DNA from: Anagrus nilaparvatae
Lineage: Eukaryota; Arthropoda; Insecta; Hymenoptera; Mymaridae
Assembly (NCBI GenBank): GCA_022575985.1
Contig: JAKSXM010000272.1
Location: 2,046,001 to 2,110,000 of the forward strand
Direction: 5' to 3'
DNA: 64,000 bases
Shown here: positions 44,880 through 55,899 of the stretch, piece after piece
How positions within the stretch are numbered: the stretch's first letter is position 1
Layout of the letters: every line of letters starts with the position of its first letter
Position numbers and translations under genes: made by a program
The notes under the pieces: model-generated
What the model was told of the DNA's origin: nothing
The model's input: only the letters and a program-made list of their open reading frames with translations
Database searches by the model: none

Positions 44880-45627
44880 CTAACTTTGATTTTGATATTG
44901 TTTATTCGGTTGCCTTTATTCTTTTGATTTGGACGCTGCTGTTGTGCATTGTTTGGCTGTCGTCCATTTTCTGTATTGTTTCTGCCATTATTGCTTCTAT
45001 TCTGTTGCGAATCTGGGTTGTAATTATCTCCGTTTTGATTTTTACATGAATTTTCTCTTCTGTTATAGTTGTTTGAATTTTAACCACCCTGTCTGCCTTG
45101 GCATTTCCATGGCTGTTCTTTTTCATTATTTTAAAATCGTAACATTCTTACTACCTTTCTAGTGTCTGGATCATAATGTTGCATAAACATAGTAATTATT
45201 TGTTCTTGACCATTAGATATTTCTAAATCTTCAGCAATATTGTGCATACTCTACCCTTGTCTGTTTACAACTTTTATTCTTCAGTAATCCTTTTTATGCG
45301 ATTGCCAATCGTTTCTATTTAAACATCGTAATTTTCTTTTCTGTTATCGAATCTAACTTCTCTAAGGCTGTATATTAATTGAGTTTTTTCAAGTAGTTCC
45401 TTTTTTGGTTTTTGGTTTGATTTGCTTTTCATCAAAAGTAGAAAAGGTTTTGTAAACCCATTATTTAAATCAGTAATCATTTTGATAATTATTTCTTTTT
45501 TGTTTGCTGTATCATATTCAATATTCATAATAGGGTATTCTTTTTTGAATTCTGCAACCGTATATTTTGCTTTGTCCCGTAACACAAGCAAAATGTCGGT
45601 GAAAATTTTCTTTTTTATATTCTGCAT
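44880..45627 (-). pseudogene. Possible LTR-retrotransposon gag fragment
   Basis: Minus strand. 45,627-45,319 is open for 102 codons (DILLVLRDKAKYTVAEFK, then a charged middle). After stops, 45,126-44,902 is open in two frames. One of these is rich in Asn and Gln (NNYNRRENSCKNQNGDNYNP, then NGRQPNNAQQQRPNQKNKG), which resembles the tail of a gag nucleocapsid. No zinc knuckle, protease or polymerase is seen. The family assignment is weak. Expression is unlikely because of several stops. Confidence 0.35.
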
Positions 45628-46443
45628 TTTATTACTATATTTTTTTTTTTAGGATAAAAATATTTGATCGTGTAGCGTTGCTGCAATGACTAAAATACGT
45701 TATTATTTAAATGTTATAAAAAGCAGCGAGATTTTTAAATATAAGTTATAGTTTGATTAATAATATAGGTGAAATTAGTGACACACGCACGCATAGATAT
45801 TTAATAAAAGCCGCGAAGAACTAGATACGAAGAAGAGAAGGGAGATCTGTCAAGGGACTAAGCGGATTCAAGTGACCAGCAAGGCCGATATTCGGCGACT
45901 GTCCCTTCTAAAAATAGGTCACGTTTTTGAATTGATTATATAATTACGCGTCGCCGGCCATTAATTAACAGTTTATTTCTATTGCACATTTACATAGTTT
46001 TGAAAAAAGTTTTGAAATTGAATGTCGTGATCAAGGATTTTTGTGAAGTTTTATGTTTAATTTGTGAACGGAAAATATGGACTGGAATTTGTGATTTTAG
46101 TTAAATCTCGTGGTTAGTAGAAAACATAAACGAGGGCAATACAATTTTAGATTATATTCCCACGTGTTTTCTTATATATTTTTAATTATAATTATCGTCG
46201 CGACAGTTTTCATTAATTGTGAATATTTGGAATTGAATAAGCGAATATTTGATTTTGATTAGTGAAGTTGAATATCCTAGGAAAGATAAGTATCTTTGGA
46301 ATCCAATTTCAAAAAGAAAGAAATTAAGTTATTTAAAAATCTTAAAAAAATTGTTAATCTACACTGGCATATTATTAGTCACGTTTCCATATTAGAATTT
46401 ATGGAACGAGACGAATTTTGAGTAGTACCAGATATCATCGAAA
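45628..46443. other. Possible 5' leader region
   Basis: Less AT-rich in parts (45,810-45,960, with GGGACTAAGCGGATTCAAGT and GGCCGATATTCGGCGACTG). No open frame. It directly precedes the small ORF at 46,444 and could be its promoter and untranslated leader. No core promoter element is clear. Confidence 0.35.
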
Positions 46444-46590
46444 ATGGCAGCCAAAGATTATATCTTCAGCAGTTTAATTTCGACAATAAAGGTGAGCCCA
46501 GAACTTCTCATGTGCATTATACTTGTGTGGGTCGCGATCGTTAAAAGTTATTATAAATTTATGATAAAAGACTGTGAATTTAATAATTAA
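46444..46590 (+). CDS. Candidate small membrane protein ORF (48 codons)
   Basis: Starts at GAAAATGG, a good context, and reads MAAKDYIFSSLISTIK, then VSPELLMCIILVWVAIVK and SYYKFMIKDCEFNN before TAA. The middle is one hydrophobic segment (about residues 22-33) between charged ends, so a single-pass membrane peptide is predicted. Codons such as CTC, GTG, GTC, GCG and ATC stand out from the AT-rich surroundings. AAG-GTGAGC at 46,491 could also be a splice donor. Joined to the acceptor TTCTCTTTTATAG at 46,803, it gives a 39-residue peptide with a different hydrophobic tail, ending at 46,875. I recognise neither peptide. Coding status is unproven. Confidence 0.4.
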   Translation: MAAKDYIFSSLISTIKVSPELLMCIILVWVAIVKSYYKFMIKDCEFNN

Positions 46591-47283
46591 ATTTAGAGAC
46601 AGTGAAATTCATAATTATAAATGAGAAAAGACAGTGTATATTGTAAAATTTAATTAATAAGAAATATGATTTGTGTTTGAAATTGATAAAAATAGGCTTC
46701 ATTTTCCCTTGTGTTTAAATCATATAATATGTCTATATCTTTTTCTCTATAATATTCCTCCGACCCCGATTTTTAAGTATATTACTCTCTTTCTCTTTTA
46801 TAGGTGTATGTAAGTTACTCGCATATACTTATAATTTTCTTAACTACATACGCGACTCAGATTTTGACAATGTAGCATCCCCCAATTTTTATAATTATCC
46901 CTCATAATGTGACTATTTCCATAAAGCCGTAAGTAGCCACATTACAATCGTATCAACCTTTATGACGCAACCTTATATCAAAGCAACAAAAAATAATTTT
47001 TTTAAGTATTAAGCCTTTTTTTTGAATAAAAAAAAAAACAAATTTTTTTTATATTAATCTCTTATGTTTATTTCAATTCCTATTAGTTTTTTATAAAAAT
47101 GCTTAAAATTGCATACAAATGCATGAAAGTTCATCTAAAAATAACAAATAAAAATTTCTTTTTAAAGAAGTAGACTATTACATACTGTGTTCTTTCAGAA
47201 CTAACAAAAAATTATTTGTACTTCAATTTACTACATCATACTTTTTATGATCATACAAACCATCTGTATAGAATGTACCATCA

Positions 47284-48554
47284 GCTATGAAAAAATCTAA
47301 AAATCTGAAAAAATACAACATTTTAAATTTGGCAGTGACATTTGCAACAAAGCGTACAATGGTAAGTTTTTAATAAAATTAAATTATTAATTTTTTTTCT
47401 TGCATAAATATAGTTTTAATTATTTATTTTATTTATAGATGCTGAAAATGTTCAATTATCAAAAGTAATAGTTCATAATTTTCTGACAAGTTAATAAAAC
47501 CAACACAAATGCCGCAATTTTAAAAACTGTTGAACCTTTTGCAGCTAGTAAAGTTAAGCCGAATACTGTTGGACTACCAAAAGTTTTTAAAGAGTTTTAT
47601 GACCCTATGAATCGTCAACTAAGCCTATAAAGTCTTCAAGATTTATCTACGAACATTTATTTAAATGTATCTGTGTCTAAAGAGCAAGTTGCTGTTGAAT
47701 AAGCTCCTAAACTACAAAAAAAGAGTTCTTTATGGCTTCCGATGAAATCTGGTAGGGTAACAGCATCAAATTTTAAAAAAGTGTGTAGAACCAGCTTTAT
47801 AAATGTAGCATTATCTGTAATAAAGAGTGTTTGCTACCCTGGTCAAATATGTTTGTATGCAGATCAAATTATATAAAGGCAACAATAGTTAGCCAAAAGC
47901 CAGAGTATCTTATAAAAATTTTATGGTAAAAAAGCACATTAGCTTCAAATTAGAACTGTCAGGATTTTTTATATCACTGAGTATTCCAATTTCGGGTGCT
48001 TTGTCGGACGGCCTAATTGTTGTGAAAATGGCTGTTTGGTTAAGTGCCCATATAAATTAGCAGAAACCTCACTTGAAAAAATTGATAATTAATTGAAATC
48101 TGATAGTTGCCCATTAACAAGATTAGAAAATGGAATAATTATATTAAAAAGAGATTATGAGTACTATTATCAGGTGCAGCTACAGATGTAAGTGACAGAA
48201 AGAAATTATTGTGATTTTGTCATTTGGACCAACAACTTTTTTATTGATGACAGAATAAAGAAAAATGAAAAGTTTTTAGAAGAAAATATTTTAATAGCTT
48301 AAAATTACCATAGAGAAATATTTATGCCTGAAATTCTCGCTCAGTGGTACACAAGACCTGTAGGTTCTTCTATCCAAGAAGTTAAATGTATTGACATTGA
48401 CAATAAATACTGTTATTGTCAAACAACAACTGAACATCAACTTGTTTATTGCTCAATTAGAGATTGTATTATTAAAGTTTTTCATATCAATTGCACTAAT
48501 TTATTACCAAGTGAGAATCCACAATGGTTTTGTAAACAAAAAGATATGTATTAA
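47284..48554 (+). pseudogene. YqaJ-type nuclease gene with PHD finger (dead)
   Basis: Plus strand. An upstream coding-like piece ends at ACAATG-GTAAGTTTTT (47,360), and an acceptor TTATTTTATTTATAG at 47,439 leads into the next exon. Then come KTVEPFAASKVKPNTVGLPK with VFKEFYDPMNRQLSL, LWLPMKSGRVTASNFKKVCR near 47,737, KNFMVKKHISFKLELSGFF, SDGLI, GCLVKCPYKLAETSLEK near 48,020-48,080, and pieces of YYYQVQLQM and YCDFVIWTNNFF. This is the lambda-exonuclease-like (YqaJ, PD-(D/E)XK) family known in arthropod mobile elements. The acidic residue usually found before VKCPY is missing. The last 76 codons (48,324-48,554) are intact and form a PHD-like zinc finger: CYC, CS, C, FHINC, WFC. Many stops and frameshifts inactivate the gene. 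Confidence 0.75.
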
Positions 48555-49112
48555 ATATAGGAATATTTTTATATGCATTCAAATTTAAAAATAAATAAAT
48601 AAAACAATCTAATTTATGAAAAAAATATTTTAAATTGAAATGGTTTTTTATTTTAAAAATATTTTCCTACATGAAAAAAATCCGTTTTTCACATCCCCCC
48701 CCCTCCATCCCAGTGATGGTAGTTTTTTCCAAGCACCGCTCTTTATAAACATGTTCCATGTTAACAGTTGTTAGCCATATTAGGGGGATAATACCTCCTT
48801 CTCTTTAAAACTTTCTTTGGGAGTATGAGTAAGAAAAAGGAGGTTTGCTATTTTAAGGGGATTGTAACTTGAGGGATAAAGTATCCAAAATATCAACAAA
48901 AAAAATGATTTATTGCGTTCATTTATTACGCAAGCTTACAGTGCGAATTTGACTTGTTGACAGTGATGCGAAATTTTAGGAGTACGGTCCTTATGGTTAT
49001 ATTTTATGATCAAATATACAATTAACGCCACTTGCGTGAAAAATCATAAGTGATTGCGCGAAATTCAAATATTTAAAAAAAAAAATAAACATTTTATTTA
49101 AATAATTAATTA
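48555..49112. other. Spacer between nuclease remnant and the large inverted repeat
   Basis: AT-rich. ATCCCCCCCCCTCCATCCC-like sequence lies near 48,690. GGGGATTGTAACTT at 48,859 recurs near 57,038 and, inverted, near 56,040, so a piece of a dispersed repeat is present. No frame. Confidence 0.4.
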
Positions 49113-49490
49113 ATCATTTCTGGAAAGGCTCATGTTAATATAAAGATTTTGTGCAAGAAAAACTTTTCGTAAATTTCCCATTTTCATTAAAAAGGGGCGG
49201 ATATTTGGTCACTTTTTTCCTTCTGTAAATTTTTTATAATTTTCAAACAAAAAATAGGCATTGAAAGCATTTTTTAGGCACAGTAAGTCTAATTTTAAGA
49301 ATCCTCAACTTTTTTAAACATGGGTCAATAATGATAAAAAAATGATTTTTTGTATTAAAATCTGTTACATGCAATTTAAATATGTAAGTATTATGACTCA
49401 AAGTTATTAAAATTTCCTTATATTTTTTAAAAATAGGTAAGTTATACACACAAAAGTTAATATTTTTTTGGGTAATAGTACATTTTTAAC

Positions 49491-49605
49491 CAAGGGAGCA
49501 AAAAAAAAGAATGGACCAGATCGCACGTAAATTAGCATCCGAGACAAAACCAAGAACGGTAAACTGCGATCTGGGGTATTTTTTTTTGCTCCCATGGACA
49601 AATAG
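49491..49605. repeat. Hairpin repeat copy 3
   Basis: Bracketed by GGGAGCAAAAAAAA and TTTTTTTTTGCTCCC. It carries the stem CCAGATCGCA against TGCGATCTGG, in opposite orientation to copies 1 and 2. Copy 1 has CCAAATCGCA against TGCGATTTGG, so both sides of one base pair changed. The mirrored arm near 56,500 lacks it, which marks it as an insertion. Confidence 0.65.
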
Positions 49606-50111
49606 CTATTTATTAAACAAGGGATAAGATATTGGTTTCAAAAATTATATTGCATAATATAACATGAAAAATATTTTTACGGGGTAAGTACACTATATAT
49701 CAAATATTTTGCAGGGTTGAAAAATTTCGAAAACTGCTTTGATTGCAAGAGAAACCCCCCAAAAAAATTTATCTTTTCTATCTGTAACCCAAGTAACTCT
49801 AATAGTTTAAAAATTAATTGAAAAAAGTATCGTTTTTGTATCAATATAATTTTGCTTGGGTAAAATGACATGGGTAAAATGATTGTTTCTTAGCTCCATG
49901 TGATAAAGATTACCTAATGCTGAGCAAGTTCCAATTAATTTTTCTGTCATTAAATTTTTTATGAAATCTGTTTAAATTTTGATGATCTATCCATACAAAC
50001 TTTTATGCTTTTTAATTTTTCTTGATGTATTAGAAAATTGTTACATTTAAGATTCCAATTGTCATTTGATTATCTTTTTCATAAAAGATATGCCCATTCT
50101 ATTTTTTTTTT

Positions 50112-50687
50112 AAGGGAGTTGAGGTGCAGAGCTATTACAGAACAAATATTGTTCAAATTAAGGGTAATTAATGTTTTGAATGTGTAAATAACACTGTAAA
50201 AATTTCAAGATAATTAGGAGCTTCTATGAAGAGTAATTAATAAAAACATTTAACATAAGAATCAAATGGCGGACCTCAAAAAATCGTATATATTTTAAAA
50301 TTTCTCAAAATTTACAGAAGAGATTTTTATAATGCTTATTACAGTTAGAAATAAACTATTAAGGAATTTTTTAAAATACTTTTTATATTATTTTGGAGAT
50401 GTTAACAATATTAAATAAATGAAATAAATAAAGAAAATAACAATTGTCTTATATCTTTAGTAACTTTAAGAACACGTGGGCGGAGTCGGTATCGCGCGCG
50501 TTTTAAAATAATCGAGTAAAGAAGAAAATATTTAAAAAAACTTAATTGATTTTTTTTAAATACATTATAATTACATTTATTAATATTTTTTTAAATATTT
50601 TATACCTATTACACTAATTTTTTTGTTGTTTTTGTTTATAAAAATATTTAATGGGGAATAAAAAGTAACTATATCTAGTAAACTTCG
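50112..50687. other. Extra segment in the left arm only
   Basis: This 576 bp has no partner in the right arm, where the matching sequence is continuous at 54,645/54,646. It is either an insertion here or a deletion on the other side. It contains GGGCGGAGTCGGTATCGCGC near 50,478 but no frame or clear terminal repeats. Confidence 0.5.
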
Positions 50688-51206
50688 TTAACTAATAAAA
50701 AATAAAAAAAATTTTCATTTGCGACCATCCGTGCTCAAAAATATTTGGGGCAACATGGTCAAATACTTAAAAAATTGAAATAACTTTTGTTTTTAATTTT
50801 GCCATTGTTCGAAAAAGGACCCCGCACAAATGAATAGGAAATGGCCGTTCGATCAAATTAGGTGAATTTTTTTATGTTTTAGATTTTATTATCCTGAAAA
50901 AAACTCCATATGGACACAAAGCTTATAAGTCTCAACTTTGGCTGCTACGGAACTTGAAAGCTCCATAGCACTATAACACAGGCACACAGAAAAATATCAT
51001 GTACCATAGGGTAGACCCCCTGGGATGGGGGTTTTTGGTGGTGCAAAAATCCGAATATGGCCATAGAAATGCATTAGAACTAGCCAATTTGCACCCAGTG
51101 CCCCCATTCATAACCCCCCCCCCCCCAAACGGGTAAAAATTTTTTATAATAATCAATCAAAAGAAATATTTGTTACTTTTATCCTTAAAAGTAAACGAGA
51201 AAAGGG

Positions 51207-53126
51207 TTACTGTACCTCAATGACTTTTATAAAAAATTTTGCCACATCTGTTTTATCAAGATACTTCTTTTCTTTTTTTTCCCCTGTAGATATTTCACTT
51301 ATTGCTAGTTTGCTTACGTTAATTAAATATGGTAAAAGTAACAGAGATAACCAATGATAGTTATCAGGTTTTACATATTTTGCATAATTCCTTGGTTTTC
51401 GCACATCAAAAAAGTCCTTTATTTTCAAGTTTGTTGACTTTTTACTGAGTCCAATAATTGTAGGTGCAAAATTTGCCCATGTATTTGAAAAATTAACAGT
51501 TAGTAAAAAATCTTTGGCAGATGGAGTTTTTTCAATAATTTTTTCTATTATAATGCTAAAATCAGTGCTCAGCTAGAAATAATAAAAAATTTTTGTCAAG
51601 AATTATTGAAAGCATTTATCTTTTAACTGCATGCAAAAAAATATATTTACCAAAGATACACTATTTAATGAAGGATGATTATTTAAGCAAGGAAAAGATT
51701 CAAAGTAAGTTGGTAAATCGATGCACGAAGTGCGAGGATCTGGACGTAGACGCTTCCTTCGCTCATGAAAAGAATTTTTCCAAGCCTCTAAAACTTGTGG
51801 AACAGAGTAAAGCCTTTGGTTTTCATCAGTTATTGGTTTCAATTGTTCAGTAGTTGGTACTTCTATAAAAAATCATAAAAACAATTTAAATAAGAAAATA
51901 TAAATTGGTTTCATTATTTATATTTTATTCAGATACCTCGACAGACAGTGGCTGACTCTTCTTCTTGAGGTAATAATTTTCCTAACCTTAATTTATGCCG
52001 AACAGTTTTTAAATGGTTGTGCAGTAATCCTGAAGTAGCTACTGATGCAGTGTGACCATCTTCAGCATGAAAATAGAATGTAACACCTGCCTTTGGAAAG
52101 ATTTCACACAGTTCGGAGTTTAACTTCTTAAATCTTTCTGTTTTTATACTATCAAAAAATTTTTATTCTGTTATTTTTATTAAAAGAATATTTCAAGAAT
52201 TAAAAGCAGTATTTTAAATAAATAAATTTAGTGAAAAAAAAACGAGTTAATTTTTATTTTAAAATTTATAAATTGAAAGGAAAAAAAATGTATAAAAAAA
52301 AAAAATTTACTTGTATTTTTCAGTGACATCTTTATCTATTTCATTCATAATAATAATATGAATAAGATTATCTACATCCAAAATCTTTTCATGTTTATAC
52401 ATGTCAATAATCATTCTACCGTTAAGTGAGTTTTCCAAAAAAATTTTTGTTTCGTTTATTATTTCTGGTTCACTTGAAGATGCTAATAAAAGAATAATGA
52501 AATATTTAGTGGTTGACAAATAATTTACATTTAAAAAAATAAAATTAAAAAATTTTGTCATTACTTTCATGTGGGCTTATTACATTTGCATTATTCATCA
52601 ACAAAGAATTAGGGACAATTGGTTGCTCATCATCAATTAAAGATGAATTTAGTGTGTCACTTAAATTGGAGGAAAACCCACTATCATTCATTGTTTCTAT
52701 TTCCATTGAAATTGATTCAGGACTAAGTATTGTTCTATTTTCAAGTATTTCATTTTCATTTTGATCAGTAAATAAATTTTTTTCTGCTTCATACAAATTT
52801 GAAAACTCCATTATTTTAGAAAGGTTATAATTAAAAAATTTGCAAATAACCTCATTTGGAATACTAGAAAAGGAACTCTCACCAACGTTAATACCTTAAA
52901 TAAAAAAAAATGGATATACTATATATATCTGCGATGGCTTTATTAATTTTTAAATATAATTTTTAATAATAAACATAACGAATTTGTTTTTTTTTTACTT
53001 TATTTACATGAAAAATGAGAATTATACATTTGCATACTCATGTACTTACCCATTAAGTATGTATAAAATTCTTTATATTGATTATGTTTGTTAAAAAACC
53101 TCTCCGTTTTTAAATCTTCTTTTAAA
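51207..53126 (-). CDS. Spliced gene of unknown function, six exons, inside an inverted-repeat element
   Basis: Exons on the minus strand: 53,126-53,050, 52,894-52,565, 52,482-52,311, 52,148-51,937, 51,862-51,651 and 51,572-51,207 (TAA). All five introns (155, 82, 162, 74 and 78 bp) are GT-AG, and all junctions keep one frame without a stop. From ATG at 52,811 there are 402 codons. The first exon and the start of the second add about 52 codons (KEDLKTERFFNKHNQYKEF, then YTYLMGINVGESSFSSIPNE), so the true start may lie farther upstream. The N-terminal third is acidic and serine-rich. Residues 95-205 include NETKIFLENSLNGRMI and KAGVTFYFHAEDGHTASVAT. Near 235-275 are EAWKNSFHERRKRL and YFESFPCLN. 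The C-terminal part has KIKDFFDVRKPRNYAKY and WLSLLLLPYL. The W-K-F-R then YFE-FPCL pattern recalls unnamed, mobile-element-associated animal proteins. I see no catalytic motif. Uninterrupted coding argues for recent function. Confidence 0.72.
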
Positions 53127-53164
53127 CTAATATTAATAATAACTATTTATCACATAATTAATTT

Positions 53165-53490
53165 ATTTTTAATCGCAAGTAAACTTATTTTTTTATGAAA
53201 ACCACGAGGAACACAAGAATCACAAACTACAAAAAATACATACAGCACATGCTTATAAATTATGTACAGTACGATTACTCGGGGCAGGTGCGCGCGCTGC
53301 ACCTCGAGAGCAAACATTTTCGGCGTCTGAGACGACAAAATTTGTTGCTCGAGAAAACAAATATTAGTGGCGCGCGACGACTACGATTTGTTCTCTCGCG
53401 CAACCGATTCATTTCCAGTGAATGTGTATTCTTATGCTTTTTGACATGCTGTAACCAAAGATGAATATAAAAAATGTCTATAACCAATGC
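53165..53490 (-). promoter_or_regulatory. CpG-rich island upstream of the spliced gene
   Basis: The only clearly GC- and CpG-rich stretch in this part of the window (GCAGGTGCGCGCGCTGCACC, GGCGTCTGAGACGACAAAAT, GCGCGCGACGACTACG). It lies just upstream of the first recognised exon of the minus-strand gene. I infer a promoter or 5' exon. Open frames occur on both strands, and one could join the gene, but no donor gave the required phase. Confidence 0.4.
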
Positions 53491-54200
53491 TTGGCCCTGT
53501 AGACCCTTCCCCCAAACGAGTTAAAAATATTTTTATTAGGAAAATTCAAACTCAATGGATATTCTTATGTTTTTTGAGACTCTGTAACCAAAGATGAATA
53601 TAAAAAATGTTTTTAAATGGTTAAAAACACCTGCTTGGCCGTCTAAACTACCCCAGTGCCCCCATTCACCCCGCCCCCAAACTAGTTGAGAATATTTTAA
53701 TAACAAAAATAAAAACTCAGGGTGTATTCTTATTTTTTTTGGACACTGTAACGCTTGAGGGGGGGTGAACGGGGGCACTGGGGTCCTGTAAAGGCCAAGC
53801 ATTAGTTAAAAACATTTTTTTATATTCATCTTAGGTTTCAACGCCTCAAAAAACATAACAATAAACATTGAGTTTTAGCTTTTGTAATAAAAACTTTTAT
53901 ATCTCGATTGGGGGGGGGGGGTCGCATGGGGCCACTGAGGTAGTTTACAGGGCCAATCATTGGTAGAAAACATTTTTTAATTCATTTTTGGTTTCACCGT
54001 CCCAAAAAATATAAGAATTCAGTTTTAATTTTTGTAATAAAAATATTTTTACCTGTTTGGGGGGGGGGGGGGGGAAATGGGGGAACTGGGGTCGTCTGCA
54101 AGGCCAAACGTTGGTGAAAAACATTTTTTGTATACATTTTTAGTATAATTATCTCAAAAAACATGAGTATATAATTCAATTTTCAGTTTTCGAAAAAAAA
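53491..54200. repeat. G-rich subterminal repeats in two orientations
   Basis: Units of about 165 bp contain CTTGGCC-TGTAGAC, CCCCCATTCACCCC, AAACTAGTTGAGAAT or its complement, and AACCAAAGATGAATATAAAA. They read one way to about 53,750 and the other way to 54,200. Each unit has a C or G run; the longest is 16 G at 54,059-54,074, followed by GGGGG and GGGG, a strong G-quadruplex candidate. The matching left arm has a C run at 51,117-51,129. Confidence 0.65.
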
Positions 54201-54733
54201 AAAAAAATTTCACTCCTTTGGGAGGCTTATGGGGGCGCTGGAAACAAATTGGCTAGTTTTATTGCATTTCTATGGCCAAATTCGGTTTTTGCACCATCAA
54301 AAACCCCCATACCAGGGGGTCTACCCTCTGGTACATGATTTTTTTGTGTGCTGTGTGTAATAGTGCTATGGAACTTTTAAGCTCCGTAGCAGCCAAAGTT
54401 GAGACTTAGAAGCTTTGTGTCCATGGAGACTTTTTTTCAAGATAATAAAATGTAAAACATACAAAAAATTCACCTAATTTGACCGAACGGCCATTTCCTA
54501 TTCATTTGTGCGGGGTCCTTTTTCGAAAAATCGAAAAATTAAAAACAAAAGTTATTTCAGTTTTTTAAGTATTTGACCATGTTGCCCCAAATATTTTTGA
54601 GCGCGGATAGTCGCAAATGAAAATTTGTTTTATTTTTCATTAGTTAAAAAAAAATAGAATGGGCATATCTCTTATGAAAAAGATAATCAAATGACAATTG
54701 GAAACTTAAATGTAACAATTTTCTAATACATCA

Positions 54734-55706
54734 CACTGAGAAAAACGTTTCTTTGATTCAATGGTATATATCATTAATTTGATAAACTGATTTCATTGAA
54801 ATGTAGCAATGAAATATTTCATTAATTTAATGACATATATTATTAAAATTATTTTAATGAAATATAACTTTAGTTTAATGACTTATTATTTTTTTTTTAA
54901 AGAAAATAAAATATTAAGTTTTTAAACCATGTGGGTCAGTTATTTTTTTATTTAATATTTTAAACGCTGTTTTTATCGACTGAAGTTACGATGACCGCAT
55001 ATGTGTATTATTTAGTTTTTAATTTGTATCCCCCGTGTATTCGCTTATTATTGTTTCGCTATATCATATATTTGCACGCGCGCTTCGTATATCATGTAAT
55101 AAAATTTTGATCCTTATATAGTAAAGGAAAGTCAATTTTATGACTTGCGAGAGTGATATTCCTAGAGCGACATCTGCTTATAGCAATTATATCAAAATTT
55201 TAAAGTAAATAATTAAATTTAAATAATTGAATATCATTTTTTTAATTAGTTTTAATATTTTTCAAATTTTGTTTAAAAAAAGAAATTAGTAAAAAAGTAT
55301 AGGTGAATATAAAATTTGTGAAAAAAAAATATATAATTAAATAAAAAAATTACAAACAGTTAATTTTTTTTAATAATTAATTAATTTATTTTTTTATGTA
55401 TCAAAGATTAAATTAAATGGAAAGAAAATCATAATTATCAACATTCTAAATCTATGAATGACAAGATGCATATCGTCAACTCTCTCTATAGACACACTCT
55501 GTATATTAAAGTATACCGTGGCGCCGTCTCTCTCAGTGAATTCCGAGTTGCGCAGTACAGTTTAAAATTACTGAATTTAAAATATTATTAATTTAATGAA
55601 ATATTTCGTTGATTCAATAACTATACTATTAATTTAATAGAATATTTCATTGCTATATTTCAATGAAATCAAACCTATTAAACTAATGGAATATTTGTCT
55701 CAGTGC
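54734..55706. mobile_element. CACTGAG element, 0.97 kb, with 9 bp direct flank
   Basis: The left end is CACTGAGAAAAACGTTTC and the right end TATTTGTCTCAGTGC. AATACATCA flanks both sides (54,725-54,733 and 55,707-55,715), and the mirrored arm at 50,020-50,040 shows the empty site. Near the left end are TTCATTGAAATGTAGCAATG repeats, whose inverse is near the right end. Internal TCCTTATATAGTAAAGGAAA and ACTTGCGAGAG (55,111-55,153) match the core of the element at 15,217. It is homologous to 41,080-42,702 in inverse orientation. No coding capacity. Confidence 0.72.
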
Positions 55707-55899
55707 AATACATCAAAAATTAAAAAGCAAAAAAGTTTGTATGGATAGATCATCAAAATTTAAACAGATTTCATAAAAAATTTAATGACAGAAAAATTAA
55801 TTGGAACTTGCTCAGCATTAGGTAATCTTTATCACATAGAGCTAACAAACAATCATTTTACCCATGTTATTATCGACAAAGCTGTACAAATAACAGAAC

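Larger units (their letters stand above)
50688..54645 (-). mobile_element. Gene-bearing element with long inverted repeats, about 4 kb
   Basis: The arms 50,688-51,140 and 54,185-54,645 are reverse complements, including AAAGGACCCCGCACAAATGA with GAATAGGAAATGGCCGTTCG, GTACCATAGGGTAGACCCCC and GGGATGGGGGTTTTTGGTGG. Inner to the arms on the right lies an array of G-rich subterminal repeats (53,490-54,200). The element encloses one spliced gene on the minus strand. The end motif AGGACCCCGCACAAA is shared with the 1.37 kb foldback at 35,341. The true outer boundary is uncertain, because the inverted repeat goes on beyond 50,688 after an insertion. No catalytic transposase motif is seen. Confidence 0.6.

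Noticed and set aside
44929..45162. 77-codon plus-strand frame rich in Cys and Phe
   Set aside because: It is the antisense of the Asn/Gln-rich gag-like frame and has no coding signs of its own.
53150..53487. First exon of the spliced gene in the CpG-rich island
   Set aside because: Open frames exist on both strands, but none has a donor with the phase required by the exon at 53,126. Recorded only as a promoter-like region.
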